A stretch of 64,000 nucleotides of DNA, taken from the NCBI GenBank assembly GCA_021014325.1, contig CM037467.1, positions 10,255,273-10,319,272 on the forward strand, in the 5' to 3' direction. The notes under the pieces are model-generated. The model was not told the DNA's origin. It worked only from the letters and a program-made list of their open reading frames with translations, and did not search any database. Of the stretch, positions 14,234 to 24,005 are shown one piece after another; position 1 is the stretch's first letter; the number at the start of each line of letters is the position of its first letter. The translations under genes and the position numbers were made by a program. The stretch is from Plazaster borealis. Lineage: Eukaryota; Echinodermata; Asteroidea; Forcipulatida; Labidiasteridae.

Positions 14234-17200
14234 ACACATATGTTGATTGAATGGTCCTCAGTGATTTAAAATCAAAAGGGTTATTCTGGGTAGAATATTA
14301 ATGTTTAAATTTCATTAAAGGTAGGGTCATACTTTGGTAATGACCCCAAAATTTGTGTGTGTAATTTCTATCCGAAAGCTTACTTGTACAAAGATGGTAA
14401 TGGTAGTAAGCATCCTGTGAAATTATTTCGTCTGAATTACCCCCGTTGATTAGAAATCAATAAAAACATTTGAAACTGAAAAACTATTCGTGCATGAATC
14501 GTTTCTCTGACTTTTGAAGGTTGGTGTCCGTTCACAAATGCTGCGACCAGAGATGCAGTTGGTACCCCCATCACCTCGCTAATTATTGACTGTTTTTTTG
14601 CTGTTTTCTCAACAAGTAGACACTGTGTTCAGCTGAAATTTTCACATGTGACTTTTTTATTCTTGATAATTTTGCCAATAAACCAGCATTTAGGTTGACA
14701 AAAAAGCAATCTATGACCCTACCTTAAAACCTGCCGTGTCGTGGCAGAGCGGTCTAGCGCAACAAACCTGATTGTACCAGGTAAGACTGCAATAGCCTAG
14801 CATCTCCCGTTGTGTTCTAATGTTTTAGGCACAACAAAAGAAATCACACTTTTGGTTTTGCTTCTGTTTTAGCTTGGACGGCAAGTTTCCTTCAACATTG
14901 CACTACACCATGCAAGAGGTCTGCCGTTAAGATTTCAAAAGGTACATTTCGCAAAATTGAACATTTTTTGTTTTTTAGTTCTGCAAAATTTCAATGTGCC
15001 TCCTGGGTTTTTCTTGAGGTCTGATATCTGTACATTATTTCTGAGGTCATTAATAATAATAACAATACAAGCATTTATACAAAGCGGATTTTTTTCAATG
15101 GTTGCATTGCACTGAGGGCAGTAATTCCAGAAAGGAACATTGTATTGAACAGAAACCTTAAGATGAAAATAGGTAAGACTTGAGTTTACGTTGTCTTCGG
15201 ATTGCGCACAGATTGCGCACAGATCCAGAAAGCAGTGTGCCATAATGGAATGAAGAATCAATGTACTTAAAGATGTCTTCTTCTTCTTTTATGAATGAAA
15301 AGATCTTGGAGTAATTTCTAATTATTTTGTCCGCAGAGTCGCTGCAAGTACCGTTTCTACCTGGACAAGAGTACAACAGACACAGCTGAAATTGAGGGGA
15401 CCTGTAACCCTGAATTTGGGCATAGTAAGATCGTCTCTGTTAATGCTATCACACAGCAGGTAAATCAGCAAAACAAAAGTAAAAAGGCAAATTTAAAGTC
15501 TAACAATTTTGAAAGAACACTAGATGATGGTTATCTCTCGTACAGTCTGACCATTCACAGTACACGGTCAACCCTCCTACTATCTGACCATTCACAGTGC
15601 ATGGTCAACCCTCCTACTGTCTGACCATTCACAGTACACGGTCAACCCTCCTACTGTCTGACCATTCACGGTGCACAGTCAACCCTCCTACTGTCTGACC
15701 ATTCACAGTGCACAGTCAACCCTCCTACTGTCTGACCATTCACAGTGCACAGTTAACGGTACATTAATAATAATAATAATAATAAGACTTGTAATGTGCA
15801 CATATCCACCCTGCTGGGTGTTCAAGGCGCAGAATTTGTTTGTTGGTTTCTATCTACTGTCTGATAGATTGATAGATGGTTTCCATGGTTGGTTTCCATG
15901 GCATCATAAAGAATAACAAAAGTTCTTCAACGGAGGATGGAAAACTTTCTTAATAAAAATGTTCACATGTCTTTTCAGCTGCTTGACTATTTCAGCGACA
16001 GTAATCTCGTGATTGAGGTCTGGGGCCGGCAGTCGGACGGAAACAAGAAGCAAAGAGTCAGCAGAGGGAGGCCTAAAAGTGCCAAGGAGAATAACATGGT
16101 AAGTAGCGGGGTTGCGTTTTGTCGACCCCAGGTCTTTGCGAGTTCGGTTGTACCGCTGTGACGTAGCTGTTCAGGCCAAACCATAACCTAATAGCCCCTA
16201 TGCACAAGCGCCATCTTAAAAATATACCGCATTGCATCTCGGGAAACTGAGCAGTTAAAAAAATAAATCAAGCTGCCAAGATGGACGCCATGCCATGTAG
16301 GTTTTATAGTTGTGTAACGCATTGCTTCAAAATCAGCGCACCATGATGGTTGCCCCTGTTGCTTAGACTCAGATTTCACCCAGAATCCTTTGCGCGCCGA
16401 TCATGCGCATTGGGACATGCGTACAGGCTGTTGTTGACTCAGTGTTAGGCTTAGTTTCAAGATGGCTGGTCTACCACTCAGTTAAGAAATTAGCTAAGCA
16501 GTATTTACTGCTTAACAGCTTTATGAAATTGGGCTCAGCAAGAGAAAAAAAAGACAAAGCCTTCTTGTGTTCAAACCTCTTGTTTGATGTGATGTAGAGA
16601 GTCTGGAACTCCTCTAAAATGTTAAACTTTGGAAGTTCAGTGGGTTTTATCTTAGAGACCGCCACCTATATATCTGGGCCCAATTTCATAGAGCTGCTCA
16701 AGCGGAAAACAGTGCTTACAATTTTTCTGCTAAGCAAAAAATGGCAGGATACCAGTCACAGATTGTACATGTAGAATAGTTTTTGGGCTGGTAACCATAT
16801 TCTGGTAAGCATAATTTTGTTTTGCTGAGCTACTTTTTGTGCTTAAGCAGCTCTATGAAATTGGGCCCCTGAGTTTAACATTCATACACGATTACACGCC
16901 TGGTTTAGTCGGCCGGAGAAAAATCCTAATAGTGCCATGTGTAAAAAAAACCATACCCCCTCAAACACTCGACCTTCATTTCAATTTGTTCGGTTCATTG
17001 TTCTTTATCGGCAGGATCCCGACGAGAAATATCGGATGTCCGTGGAGCTGAGCACAGAACGGAAGAGAGTTGCAAGACTGGAATCTAAACTAGTATGGAC
17101 ATTTCCTAAATGTTGACTTGACTGTGACTTTGACTTTCAGTGACCCTTGACCCACAGTGACCCTTGACCTTCAGTGACCCTTGATGTTCAGTAAACCTCG

Positions 17201-17950
17201 ATCTTCAGACACCCTTCATCTTCATTGATCTTTCTTAAGCCGCGGCCAAATCGAGCGATTTTGGCTATGGTTCTGGCCGTTGGCTGCAGTGATAGCGTTG
17301 AGGAATAAGAGACTTTTTGCGTTCAGGCCATAGCCACTGTCAAAGCCATTAAAATCGGACACAGTCTCGCCTTTGACCACAACTGTCCTCCGGAATACTT
17401 GACCGCTGTTGACCTTGGTACTGTTTACTGTTATTTTCCCTCCGACTTCTTCTCTGAAGCAACTTCGGTTATGGCTAATGTGGCTATCGGCTACAGATGG
17501 AACGCCTTTTCAGCAATCCGGCCACAGCCATTACTAAAGACATCAATTCAGATGCAGCCTTTGCTCTTAGCTTACATTTTGACCTCTGTGACCTCACATG
17601 ACCTTCCTGACCTTATATGACCTCTATTGAAGTCACTAAAAACTCTCTTTTTAAAATTGTTTTGACAGCAATTGGAACTCTTATTCGTCATTTTCTAACT
17701 CATATTATTCCATTCAACGACTTTTTAAAAAGTTTGTGTTTATTTTTTAAATTTTCAGCACAAACTGAAAGACCTTGTGGTCCTCGCCCAGACCAGAGGC
17801 GAAGATTCCATCGCCATCCAAGACCTAGAGACTGCCCTCTTGGGTCGAGGGACATCGGCGCACTTCAAAGCTGCGGCAAGAGTCATTGGCGTTGCCGAGA
17901 ACTCCAGAGAAGATGGGCAGGTGACGAGTGCAGCTTGTAGCTTACAATGA
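847..17950 (+). CDS. KIF28: Kinesin-3 family motor, KIF28/KLP-6-like (5'-partial, 22 exons visible)
   Basis: ATP-driven microtubule motor of the kinesin-3 family. Exons read in continuous phase: 847-979, 1651-1739, 2256-2373, 3380-3491, 3832-3939, 4847-4980, 5172-5242, 5380-5440, 6019-6186, 7504-7619, 8158-8272, 8529-8592, 9576-9704, 10613-10779, 11052-11200, 12083-12220, 13311-13532, 14873-14941, 15337-15459, 15979-16098, 17015-17092, 17759-17950 (TGA). Every visible intron is GT-AG. The visible part is 891 aa: motor domain from the P-loop (about residues 1-320), coiled-coil-prone neck, FHA (about 380-475), KIF1B-like region (about 530-690), C2-like segment (about 700-800) and a short tail. 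No PH domain is seen at the C-terminus, which separates it from KIF1/UNC-104 and fits KIF28/KLP-6. The first strands of the motor (roughly 85-100 aa) and the start codon must lie left of base 1. The family call is firm; the KIF28 assignment comes from domain order and remembered family features, not an alignment. Confidence 0.9.
1112..1352 (-). mobile_element. tRNA-derived SINE, group B
   Basis: Minus-strand copy. B box complement GGACTCGAACCC with the AGAGCTTGAGTGCAGT anticodon-arm-like region. Kinesin intron. Apparent open frames across it come from the SINE. Confidence 0.72.
2704..2897 (+). repeat. GGACACCC-rich dispersed repeat
   Basis: Contains GGGTGTCTGGGTGTCTTTTG, TTTGGACACCC three times and CATTTACATGTAAGTGTATT. 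An inverted relative lies at about 7120-7305 in another kinesin intron. Confidence 0.65.
2979..3220. mobile_element. Palindromic MITE, GGGCCCAATTTCAT family, intact
   Basis: About 240 bp with matching ends GGGCCCAATTTCATC and ATGAAATTGGGCCC and inverted GCTTACGG / CGGTAAGC blocks inside. It is inserted into a SINE (about 2570-3260) in a kinesin intron. Confidence 0.75.
3985..4360 (-). mobile_element. Two group E SINE pieces
   Basis: TTTGAACCTGCGACC occurs at about 3992 and 4296 with ACCAACTGA downstream in each; the first has the full GGTGCCAGTCAGAAGCCATT body. Kinesin intron between exons 3832 and 4847. Confidence 0.6.
4434..4807 (-). mobile_element. TIR element of the AAAGGCACTG family
   Basis: About 370 bp with ends TTAAAGGCATCGTACACG and CGTGTACGATGCCTTTAA, opposite orientation to the copy at 437. 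It ends 39 bp before the kinesin exon at 4847, so it probably supplies part of that intron's branch-point region. Confidence 0.75.
5628..5865 (+). mobile_element. tRNA-derived SINE, group B
   Basis: Head GTCATGGCCGAGCGGTTGGG, B box GGTTCGAGTCC, body GCACGTAAAAGAACCCAG and GTAGGTCCCGTGTACGAGG. Kinesin intron before exon 6019. Confidence 0.75.
6340..6500 (+). mobile_element. Partial group B SINE (body only)
   Basis: GCACGTAAAAGAACCCAGTG and GGGGTTCGCCCCGGTGTTCC match the group B body; the tRNA head is missing. Kinesin intron after exon 6019. Confidence 0.55.
7120..7305 (-). repeat. GGACACCC-rich dispersed repeat, inverted copy
   Basis: Complement of the 2704-2897 repeat (GTGTCCAAAAGACACCCAGA, TTATATGTAAATGACAG). 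No coding potential. Confidence 0.65.
7504..10779 (+). CDS. KIF28: KIF28-like kinesin: coiled-coil neck and FHA-domain exons
   Basis: Exons 7504-7619, 8158-8272, 8529-8592, 9576-9704 and 10613-10779. The first encodes a Gln/Glu/Lys-rich heptad-like helix. The next begins the kinesin-3 FHA domain with [19 protein letters not shown], followed by GVTRVG, the strand [16 protein letters not shown], and [18 protein letters not shown] with [14 protein letters not shown]. These are the usual FHA strand motifs of kinesin-3 motors (NLNEDP, G-T-VG, NG, L-HNDR, G-H-F). In the family the FHA and adjacent coils mediate dimer control and cargo-adaptor contacts. The intron after 8592 holds a 450-bp heptamer repeat array. 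The intron after 9704 holds one TIR element nested in another. Confidence 0.9.
8807..9258 (+). repeat. Heptamer minisatellite (TTGTACC)n
   Basis: About 450 bp of the 7-bp unit TTGTACC with variants TTGTATC and TAGTACC, in a kinesin intron. Because 7 is not a multiple of 3, the same peptide repeats in all frames (LYLVPCT on plus, RYKVQGT on minus), giving false open frames on both strands. Confidence 0.95.
9733..10294. mobile_element. GGGCCCAATTTCAT MITE interrupted by a second TIR element
   Basis: Ends are GGGCCCAATTTCATAGAGCT and AGCTCTATGAAATTGGGCCC. The middle (about 9773-10145) is a copy of the AAAGGCACTGxACACGTTTGG family, itself with inverted ends. The GCTTAAGCAG and GGATACCAGTCACA blocks are the family hallmarks that recur at 11583, 16676 and 21782. 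Kinesin intron. Confidence 0.75.
9773..10145 (+). mobile_element. TIR element of the AAAGGCACTG family (nested)
   Basis: About 370 bp beginning TTAAAGGCACTGAACACG and ending with the inverted CAAACATGTACAATACCTTT. It carries the family's internal GATGACCAATTGAGC block in inverse and sits inside the MITE at 9733-10294. Confidence 0.7.
11052..16098 (+). CDS. KIF28: KIF28-like kinesin: KIF1B-like and C2-like stalk exons
   Basis: Exons 11052-11200, 12083-12220, 13311-13532, 14873-14941, 15337-15459 and 15979-16098. They encode the region after the FHA that KIF1/KIF13/KIF28 proteins share: [26 protein letters not shown], then [20 protein letters not shown] and [18 protein letters not shown], which match the KIF1B domain pattern. 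A beta-rich C2-like stretch follows, with [21 protein letters not shown], a CNPEFGHSK motif and [18 protein letters not shown]. Exon 13311 sits less than 60 bp after a tandem repeat block that fills the end of the preceding intron. Exon phases are 0 from 12083 onward, so single exons here could be skipped without a frameshift. Confidence 0.85.
11583..11776. mobile_element. GGGCCCAATTTCAT MITE copy
   Basis: About 194 bp with inverted ends GGGCCCAATTTCATAAAGC and TATGAAATTGGGCCC. A partial related copy precedes it at about 11333-11490. Kinesin intron. Confidence 0.7.
12240..13265 (-). repeat. Complex tandem repeat of roughly 1 kb before a kinesin exon
   Basis: Imperfect units of roughly 100-170 bp built from AATAAAAGAGTGGTGACT, CTTAAACGGCCTTTTAAAAC, CGGCCACGACCACGG and CCCTCCAACAAAGACAGTAA. 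The array begins 20 bp after exon 12083-12220 and ends about 45 bp before exon 13311, so it fills nearly the whole intron. Confidence 0.88.
13578..13925 (+). mobile_element. tRNA-derived SINE, group A
   Basis: Head GTGGCCGAGTGGTTTAGAGC (A-box-like) and GGTTCGAATCC (B box), followed by a body CCAGGGGTATAAATGGGTAC and a tail TAAAGCGCATTGATAGG. About 350 bp, nearly identical to the copies at 29849 and 41143. Not a functional tRNA: no cloverleaf acceptor pairing was found. Confidence 0.8.
13925..14109 (+). pseudogene. 3' fragment of a LINE reverse transcriptase
   Basis: Frame ending at TAA 14107 reads [18 protein letters not shown], then [20 protein letters not shown] and FKSMLKT-stop. This is the C-terminal signature of CR1/L2-type non-LTR retrotransposons (LRSS, YG-RSF, P-LW--LP). 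It is 5'-truncated, with a tail running into an ATT microsatellite. Kinesin intron. Confidence 0.75.
14190..14232 (+). repeat. ATT microsatellite at the end of a LINE 3' tail
   Basis: About 14 copies of ATT following a GCGCTATATAAGTACAG tail, the usual 3' end of a truncated non-LTR element. Confidence 0.85.
14315..14726. mobile_element. TIR element with GGTAGGGTCATA ends
   Basis: About 412 bp with ends TTAAAGGTAGGGTCATACTT and CTATGACCCTACCTTAA. Fragments of the same family occur near 7970-8030 and 54300-54555. It lies in the kinesin intron before exon 14873. Confidence 0.65.
15545..15755 (+). repeat. 37-bp tandem repeat, about six copies
   Basis: Unit CTGACCATTCACAGTxCACG plus GTCAACCCTCCTACTGT. 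It lies in the kinesin intron after exon 15337-15459 and is followed by an ATA/AAT microsatellite. Confidence 0.88.
16676..16868. mobile_element. GGGCCCAATTTCAT MITE copy
   Basis: About 193 bp with inverted ends GGGCCCAATTTCATAGAGC and GCTCTATGAAATTGGGCC and the GGATACCAGTCACAGA block. It ends about 145 bp before the kinesin exon at 17015. Confidence 0.72.
17015..17950 (+). CDS. KIF28: KIF28-like kinesin: C-terminal tail exons
   Basis: Exons 17015-17092 and 17759-17950 encode [19 protein letters not shown] plus a helical tail ([17 protein letters not shown]) and end in [13 protein letters not shown] (TGA 17948-17950). The last ten codons run on after a possible splice donor (CAG/gtgacg at 17920), so a further 3' exon cannot be excluded. 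I found none before BARD1, and an AATAAA lies about 80 bp after the TGA. Ending here makes this the terminal exon with a short tail and no PH domain. Confidence 0.7.
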
Positions 17951-18028
17951 AACCTTCAAGCGCTTGAGGGGTGTTAGGATTAGTTTGGAAGAAGGGGCCA
18001 TTCAGAATAAGAAGTATAACAAAATCAA

Positions 18029-18034
18029 AATAAA
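18029..18034 (+). terminator. Candidate polyadenylation signal of the kinesin gene
   Basis: AATAAA 79 bp after the kinesin TGA, followed by a T-rich stretch. Position and context fit a polyA signal, but the hexamer is common in AT-rich DNA and no transcript evidence is available. Confidence 0.35.
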
Positions 18035-19491
18035 CTGTTTTATTTTGTTTTGACCCACCCACCCCAATTTTCTAACGACGAAGTGATGCCTCAAATGAAG
18101 CAGATATATTGGATCACTGCTCTGCCAGCTCAGGATATTTCAAGGGCTTTTTAGGGCTTCCAGCTACAGTTTTTAACCACTTCACGCCAGATGATGTGCG
18201 TACACACCAACTGTTTCCCGGACAGGCCTATTTGCCCCTTTGTACGGTCAGCCATTTGCACGTAGAGCCTCAAATTGGGGACAGCAGTGAATAGAAGCAT
18301 TATATAACTCTGTATTGTCACGGTAATGTAATGACACTTTCATCCAAACAGATGCATAAAATATACAACACAAATGAAGCATGAAGTCGAGGCTCTACAC
18401 GCACATGGCGGATTTGTGCAAAGGGCGAATGGCAGACGGTTTCTTACACCCAGAACAACTTCGGAGTGCTCTCAATTTTTTGCTGTCAGTCGGACGGCTG
18501 ACTTGAGTATCCACCCAGACATTCATTTGTGTAGCGTGCACAGGCATGCACCTACAGTGCTACGCTTTTATTTTACCCATACAAAGAGGGACAGATGGTA
18601 CTGGAAATCGTGCTTGTAATATCCCTTTTTCAGGGGGTTGTTGTGTTATCCCCGATTCCAGACCTTTGTCCTTTTGTTAAAAGAAAATGTGGCACACAAG
18701 AACAGATATGCTGCCACCATTGTTTATCATAACACCATGCATGGGCAAGAAAATTCTTTTGGAATACCAACGTGAAGTGGTTAAGGACTATATCATCCGC
18801 AGTGAAACTTGGCCAGTTGACCAAAAAAAAGGAGAGCTAAAAAAAATTTGTACATTTTTGTTTCTATCTACCCCTTAAACAATCTGGACTTTGGAGACGA
18901 GAGAGTTAAAGTTGACCGATAACAACGGAACAGCACAATATTGTTTTACTTCTTTTTTGAAACTTTTTGAAAAATTTAATTGAAAACTCGATTTTGATTT
19001 TCAGTTATTTAACCTTTTACCCACCAATCGACAATTTTTTGAAAAGAGGTCAACATTTTTAAACATTTTCTATTCTGAATGGCTCCCCTACAAAGACATC
19101 CTATTTATACGCAGTGCCTTGTAGAGTGGTGCAATTTGTTGGACAAACCATACCGCTGGAAACACCAGCGGTAAGTGTTGTCTAGTGTAGTATTCTCAAT
19201 TCATATGTATGATGTTCTCAAAATAGTGGCGTACCCCCATACCACCATAGTTTTGTTACAAAACTGTATGTGCTTTCTTTTAGGGGGAGGGGAGAAGCTA
19301 TCCAATTAAACATTTAAAACTACTTGTAAGATTTCTCAAAATGTTTACTAAAATTTACCTGAAATTTTTGCAGATGAATTATCTGCACGTATTCTTATTT
19401 TGATAAGGAAGGATTCAAAACTTTGCATGTGGGAAGACAATCTAATCCGATCAGAGCATACTGATCGAAACGTTGCGTTGTCAAACCACCA

Positions 19492-19614
19492 GGGCCCAAT
19501 TTCATGGCTCTGCTTACCGCGGAATTCTGCGTTACGGCCCGTAGAATTGTGTGATTTAAGGGGCACCGTAAGCGCAGAATTTCGAAGTAATAGCAGAGCC
19601 ATGAAATCGAGCCC
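19492..19614. mobile_element. Short GGGCCCAATTTCATGG MITE copy
   Basis: About 123 bp with inverted GGCCCAATTTCATGGCTCTGC ends, cut to at most 20 bases in each arm, and a short interior. Same subfamily as 2979-3220 and 56005-57159. Intergenic. Confidence 0.65.
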
Positions 19615-20090
19615 AGTTCTTGTCAAAACCACCATAACTAGAGAGAGTTTTTATGTACACGGTGTCCATGCAAACGTCACTACATAGATTCTTAGGAGGC
19701 GATACATTGATAGGAATTTTAACAAAAGTGTGACCTACTGCTGATAACTCTTACAGATTAGTTTGGCTGGCGAGTGGCCCAATTCCTCCAGTATCCACAT
19801 TTAACCCTTTAGAGACCAAGCCATAAACGGCTTGTACCAAAATGCCCATAGCGGCCACAAACGGCTGCAAGATCTGACCTACTTTCACTCAAACAAAAAG
19901 GTCAAAGCAAAGGTCACGTCCTGAATTGACATTTTCCAATGTTTCCCATGTTAACATATGCTAGTATCTGTGTTTCTGAAACAAAATGAATGTCTGTTTC
20001 ATATTATTTGTTCAGACAATTTTACATGAAGAAATTGTGTCAAAAACTTAACAATATTAGCCATGTCTGGTTGTATGGTGATGATTATAT

Positions 20091-20270
20091 GGTTACACCC
20101 CTATGTTCCGACACCCCTATGTTCCGACACCCCTATGTTCCGACAACCCTGGTGTATTTTCCTATCTAACCCTAACCCTAACCCTAATCCTAACCCTATG
20201 TAAATCATGAGGGGGTTGTCGGAACATAGGGTGTCGGAATATAGGGGTGTCGGAATATAGAGCAGTCACC
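20091..20270 (+). mobile_element. Short TIR element with telomere-like core, copy A
   Basis: A 180-bp element flanked by GATTATAT (20083-20090) and GACTATAT (20271-20278), an 8-bp duplication with one mismatch. The left end carries three copies of a 16-bp unit (CACCCCTATGTTCCGA). The core is an array of CCCTAA-type repeats (about 20167-20197). The right end carries the same 16-bp unit inverted. Ends are GGTTACACC and CAGTCACC. No open frame, so non-autonomous. The TSD length fits hAT or P superfamilies; the family itself is not recognised. Confidence 0.8.
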
Positions 20271-20616
20271 GACTATATACGTGTATATATGAATGGTCTC
20301 TAAAGGGTTTACTCCACACCAAATTGTTTGGACTTATATGCCTGACCCTGTGATAGGCACATATTATTTTGGTCTATTGACCCCCAGTCCTTCTGAATGC
20401 TTCACTTTGGCAATTGGATAGAGACGGATTTGAGACTGTATTACTACTTGAAATGATGTTTGAAGCTTTGCATGGTTCTCCTGAAGACAAGCTGAGTAGA
20501 GTATACTGTTTGAAACGTCGAAACCACACCGGCTCTTCTCTTTGCTTCAATGGTTGTACCAGCAAGTTTATTAGTATTAGTAACTTCCTATTTGATTACT
20601 TTACTTGGTTTTCTTG

Positions 20617-20999
20617 AAAGGCATCATACATGTTTGGTAATGACTCTGATAATTAATGGCAATAAAAACTTACTTGGTAAGAAGTACAGCAGCTTTGAAT
20701 AGTATAATGCATTTTGAGAAACTTTTCACTTCGAAGTACTGCGGTTATGGAAAAATATATCACTTGTTATCCCCCAAATAACTTGAATCTGAGAAGCGTT
20801 ACGCGTAGATTGTGTATTCCAATGTAGATTATTCTTCCTGCGTGGACATAACCGCTCCAGATTTTTGGCAATATCTCAAAAACGCTACCACCTTTTGAAG
20901 TGAAATTTTCACAGGTGAGTTTTATGGTATATATCTACAACTATATAGGATTGAAACAAACAGCAGGCTCCAATTACCAAACGTGTACGATGCCTTTAA
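20617..20999. mobile_element. TIR element related to the AAAGGCACTG family
   Basis: Ends GAAAGGCATCATACATGTTT and AAACGTGTACGATGCCTTTA, with a different interior (GAAGTGAAATTTTCACAGG, ATATCTACA). The same interior occurs at 3540-3800, 35480-35940 and 49950-50340. Intergenic. Confidence 0.65.
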
Positions 21000-21326
21000 C
21001 TTACTCTTATCAGCATTATCTTTGACTTGTGTGTTTGTGAATCTGTTAACTCTTTCAGTGCCATGGTCATGTATGATTTATTTTATGTATTCCAAAAGCA
21101 CCATAACCGTACATGTGCTATCTTTTTTTATGTACTCAAAAAGTGTCATCAATCGTACATGTACGACCCATAATTATACGTGTTATCACATGAGGGCATT
21201 ATCACTCAAGAAATACTATTGACTTTGGGATGTACCAAGGCAACACAAATCAGCAAGATACATTTTGTTTTGTGAAAAGACTTTTTTGTTTTTGTTTTAC
21301 AGAATTTTGAAAAACCTTTAAAAGCT

Positions 21327-21612
21327 GGGCCCAATTTCCATAGTGATGCTTAACGGTAAGAACATTTTTGTGCTAACTGTAGCAGAAAAATTTGCTTGTT
21401 CATAAGCGTATTTCACAGGTCAGCAAGAAAATTAGATGGCCATCTTGCGCGTTCACCATGGATTTGCATTGTTGTGTCATTCATTTTCATACAGTAAGCA
21501 CCGGAAGGTAAGCATGCCTTTTCGTGTACTTACGGTTAGCAGCGCTATGAAATGGAAACTTGCTCAGTAAGAACAAAGCATGTGCTTATAGCAGCTCTAT
21601 GAATCTGGGCCC
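21327..21612. mobile_element. GGGCCCAATTTCCAT MITE copy
   Basis: About 286 bp with ends GGGCCCAATTTCCATAG and CTATGAATCTGGGCCC and internal GCTTACGG-type blocks. It lies 170 bp before the tandem array built from a relative of it. Confidence 0.6.
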
Positions 21613-21781
21613 TGGGCATTTTAGGTTTAAAACGCAAAAAAGAAAAGCGGGCACTGAAATAGTGAAAAAGGGAATAGCTGTAATACTTGAACTACTCGCT
21701 AGACCATGTCCAGGGTCCATTACTTTTAGGACTGAGCCAGTAAATCCCACAAATGACCTGATATAAGTCCAGCCGAGGGAG

Positions 21782-23012
21782 GGCCCAATTTCACAGTGTT
21801 AACAACTTCTGTTATTAAGCAAAAGTAAGCAGGATACCAGTCACAAACTGTACTTGTGCAGCAGTATTTTGGCTGGTTACCCTATTCTGGTTAGCATATT
21901 TTGTTTTGCTTAGCTACTTTTTGTGCTTAAGCAGACTTGATGTAAGTCCAGCCGAGGGAGGGCCCAATTTCACAGTGCTAACAACTTCTGTTATTAAGCA
22001 AAAGTAAGCAGGATACCAGTCACAAACTGTACTTGTGCAGCAGTATTTTGGCTGGTTACCCTATTCTGGTTAGCATATTTTGTTTTGCTTAGCTACTTTT
22101 TGTGCTTAAGGAGACTTGATGTAAGTCCAGCCGAGGGAGGGCCCAATTTCACAGTGTTAACAATTTCTGTTATTAAGCAAAAGTAAGCAGGATACCAGTC
22201 ACAAACTGTACTTGTGCAGCAGTATTTTGGCTGGTTACCCTATTCTGGTAAGCATTTTTTGTTTTGCTTAGCTACTTGTTGTGCTTAAGCAGACTTGATG
22301 TAAGTCCAGCCGAGGGAGGGCCCAATTTCACAGTGTTAACAACTTCTGTTATTAAGCAAAAGTAAGCAGGATACCAGTCACAAACTGTACTTGTGCAGCA
22401 GTATTTTGGCTGGTTACCCTATTCTGGTAAGCATTTTTTGTTTTGCTTAGCTACTTGTTGTGCTTAAAGCAGACTTGATGTAAGTCCAGCCGAGGGAGGG
22501 CCCAATTTCACAGTGTTAACAACTTCTGTTAATAAGCAAACACAAAGCTGTACTTGTGCTGCAGTATTTATTTTGGCTTACCCTATTTTTGTACATTTTT
22601 TGTTTTTTTTTTTTAGCTACTTTTTGTAAGCAGACTTGATGTAAGTCCCCAGCCGAGGAGGCCCAATTTCACAGTGTTAACAACTTCTGTTAATAAGCAA
22701 AAGTAAGCAGGATATCAGTCACAAACTATACTTGTGCAGCAGTATTTTGGCTGGTTACCCTATTCTGGTAAGCATTTTTTGTTTTGCTTAGCTAGCTTTT
22801 GTGCTTAAGCAGACTTGATGTTAGTCCAGCCGAGGGAGGGCCCAATTTCACAGTGTTAACAATTTCTGTCATTAAGTAAAAGTAAGCAGGATACCAGTCA
22901 CAAACTGTACTTGTGCAGCAGTATTTTGGCTGGTTATCCTATTCTGGTAAGCATATTTTGTTTTGCTTAGCTACTTTTTGTGCTTAAGCAGCTGTATGAA
23001 ACTAGGCCCTGT
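21782..23012 (+). repeat. Tandem array of a MITE-derived unit, seven copies of about 180 bp
   Basis: Units start with GCCCAATTTCACAGTG at 21782, 21962, 22141, 22320, 22500, 22661 and 22840 (spacings 180, 179, 179, 180, 161, 179). Each carries GGATACCAGTCACAAACTG, TTTTGGCTGGTTACCC and GCTTAGCTACTTTTTGTGCT, then a spacer AGACTTGATGTAAGTCCAGC absent from dispersed MITE copies. The last unit ends with the normal MITE terminus. Copies differ by few bases, so the array is young or homogenised. Confidence 0.88.
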
Positions 23013-23554
23013 TGTCCAGTGTTTGTCCAAACATTATAACCTTTGAAGATTCATTTATGAATATTTAAGTTGTTTTAATTCAAAACCTTCTATAAGTTCA
23101 GCAAATTTGAAGAAAAAAAATATATATATTTTTGGTGTTGCAAAAAGTGTTTGAAGAGTGTGCACAACATTGGAAAACTTCCCTTGAAATGTTTTAGCTT
23201 GAAATGCCACAGCAAATTAGTAAAACAATTTGATGCAAAGAATTTCTTGTTATTTTTTTGTGGGATTTGTTTTGTATATTGGGCATATTTCTAAATAAGA
23301 AATAATTGGGGATTTGTGGGTTGGTCACTCCGCTATTTTCTAAATTTTGACACGATTGCAGACATAAATACTTCTCTACTGGGCCGGGTGGTGTATTGGG
23401 ACATGTTTGGCGTTTACAATCATAAGCTTTTAGTTTAAAAGTATTTTATTTTAAATAATTACCAATTCTGTATTCTGTAATAGCTTTTTGTTGCTGCTGA
23501 ATATTTAATAATGTCCTGCGAATATAATGATATCAAATTTCACTACAAATCTGT

Positions 23555-23860
23555 AGGGGTGCTGCAGCTGACAACAGCAAGGAAAACGCGCTGTATACAC
23601 AAAATCAAAAACATATTTTTTCATCTTCTTGAAGTTATTTTCTCTTCTGGGGGGTCTGCAGATATCAATCATTAAAAAATTGAAGAAAAAAATTGGAAAC
23701 ATTTTTTTCCTTCCATCTAAAAAGGGGTGCTGCAGCTGAGAGTAGCAGGAAAATTGCGCTATTTACACTAAATCAAAAACCTTTTTTGACACCTTCTTGA
23801 AGTTATTTTCTAAAATAATTGAGAAAAATATGACAAAATCTCTTCCTTCCATTGGGAGTC
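23555..23860 (+). repeat. Two direct copies of a roughly 170-bp sequence
   Basis: AGGGGTGCTGCAGCTGA at about 23557 and again at about 23725, each followed by an AAATCAAAAAC stretch and CTTCTTGAAGTTATTTTCT. Diverged tandem duplication in the intergenic region. Confidence 0.65.
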
Positions 23861-24005
23861 TAGCTGTGTTTTACAGTATATGCCCTCAGGAATTTGTTAA
23901 CCAAAGGCATTTGGGCGAAGCATTAAAACAGCTGAACAGCCTGAACAAAAGTTTCTCAGATGAGTAATATTTTTCCCGTTTGTTTGCGTTGATATGAGGA
24001 TAGAC

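Noticed and set aside
18109..18880. A small gene after the kinesin (frames of about 60-80 codons)
   Set aside because: Frames are short, overlap in different phases, lack recognisable motifs and splice logic.
20160..20200. Proximity to a chromosome end (telomere repeats)
   Set aside because: The TTAGGG arrays are only about four units long, occur in both orientations and are bounded by target-site duplications; they belong to mobile elements.
21782..23012. CRISPR-like array of regular repeats
   Set aside because: Units are about 180 bp with no distinct spacers; it is a eukaryotic tandem repeat derived from a MITE.
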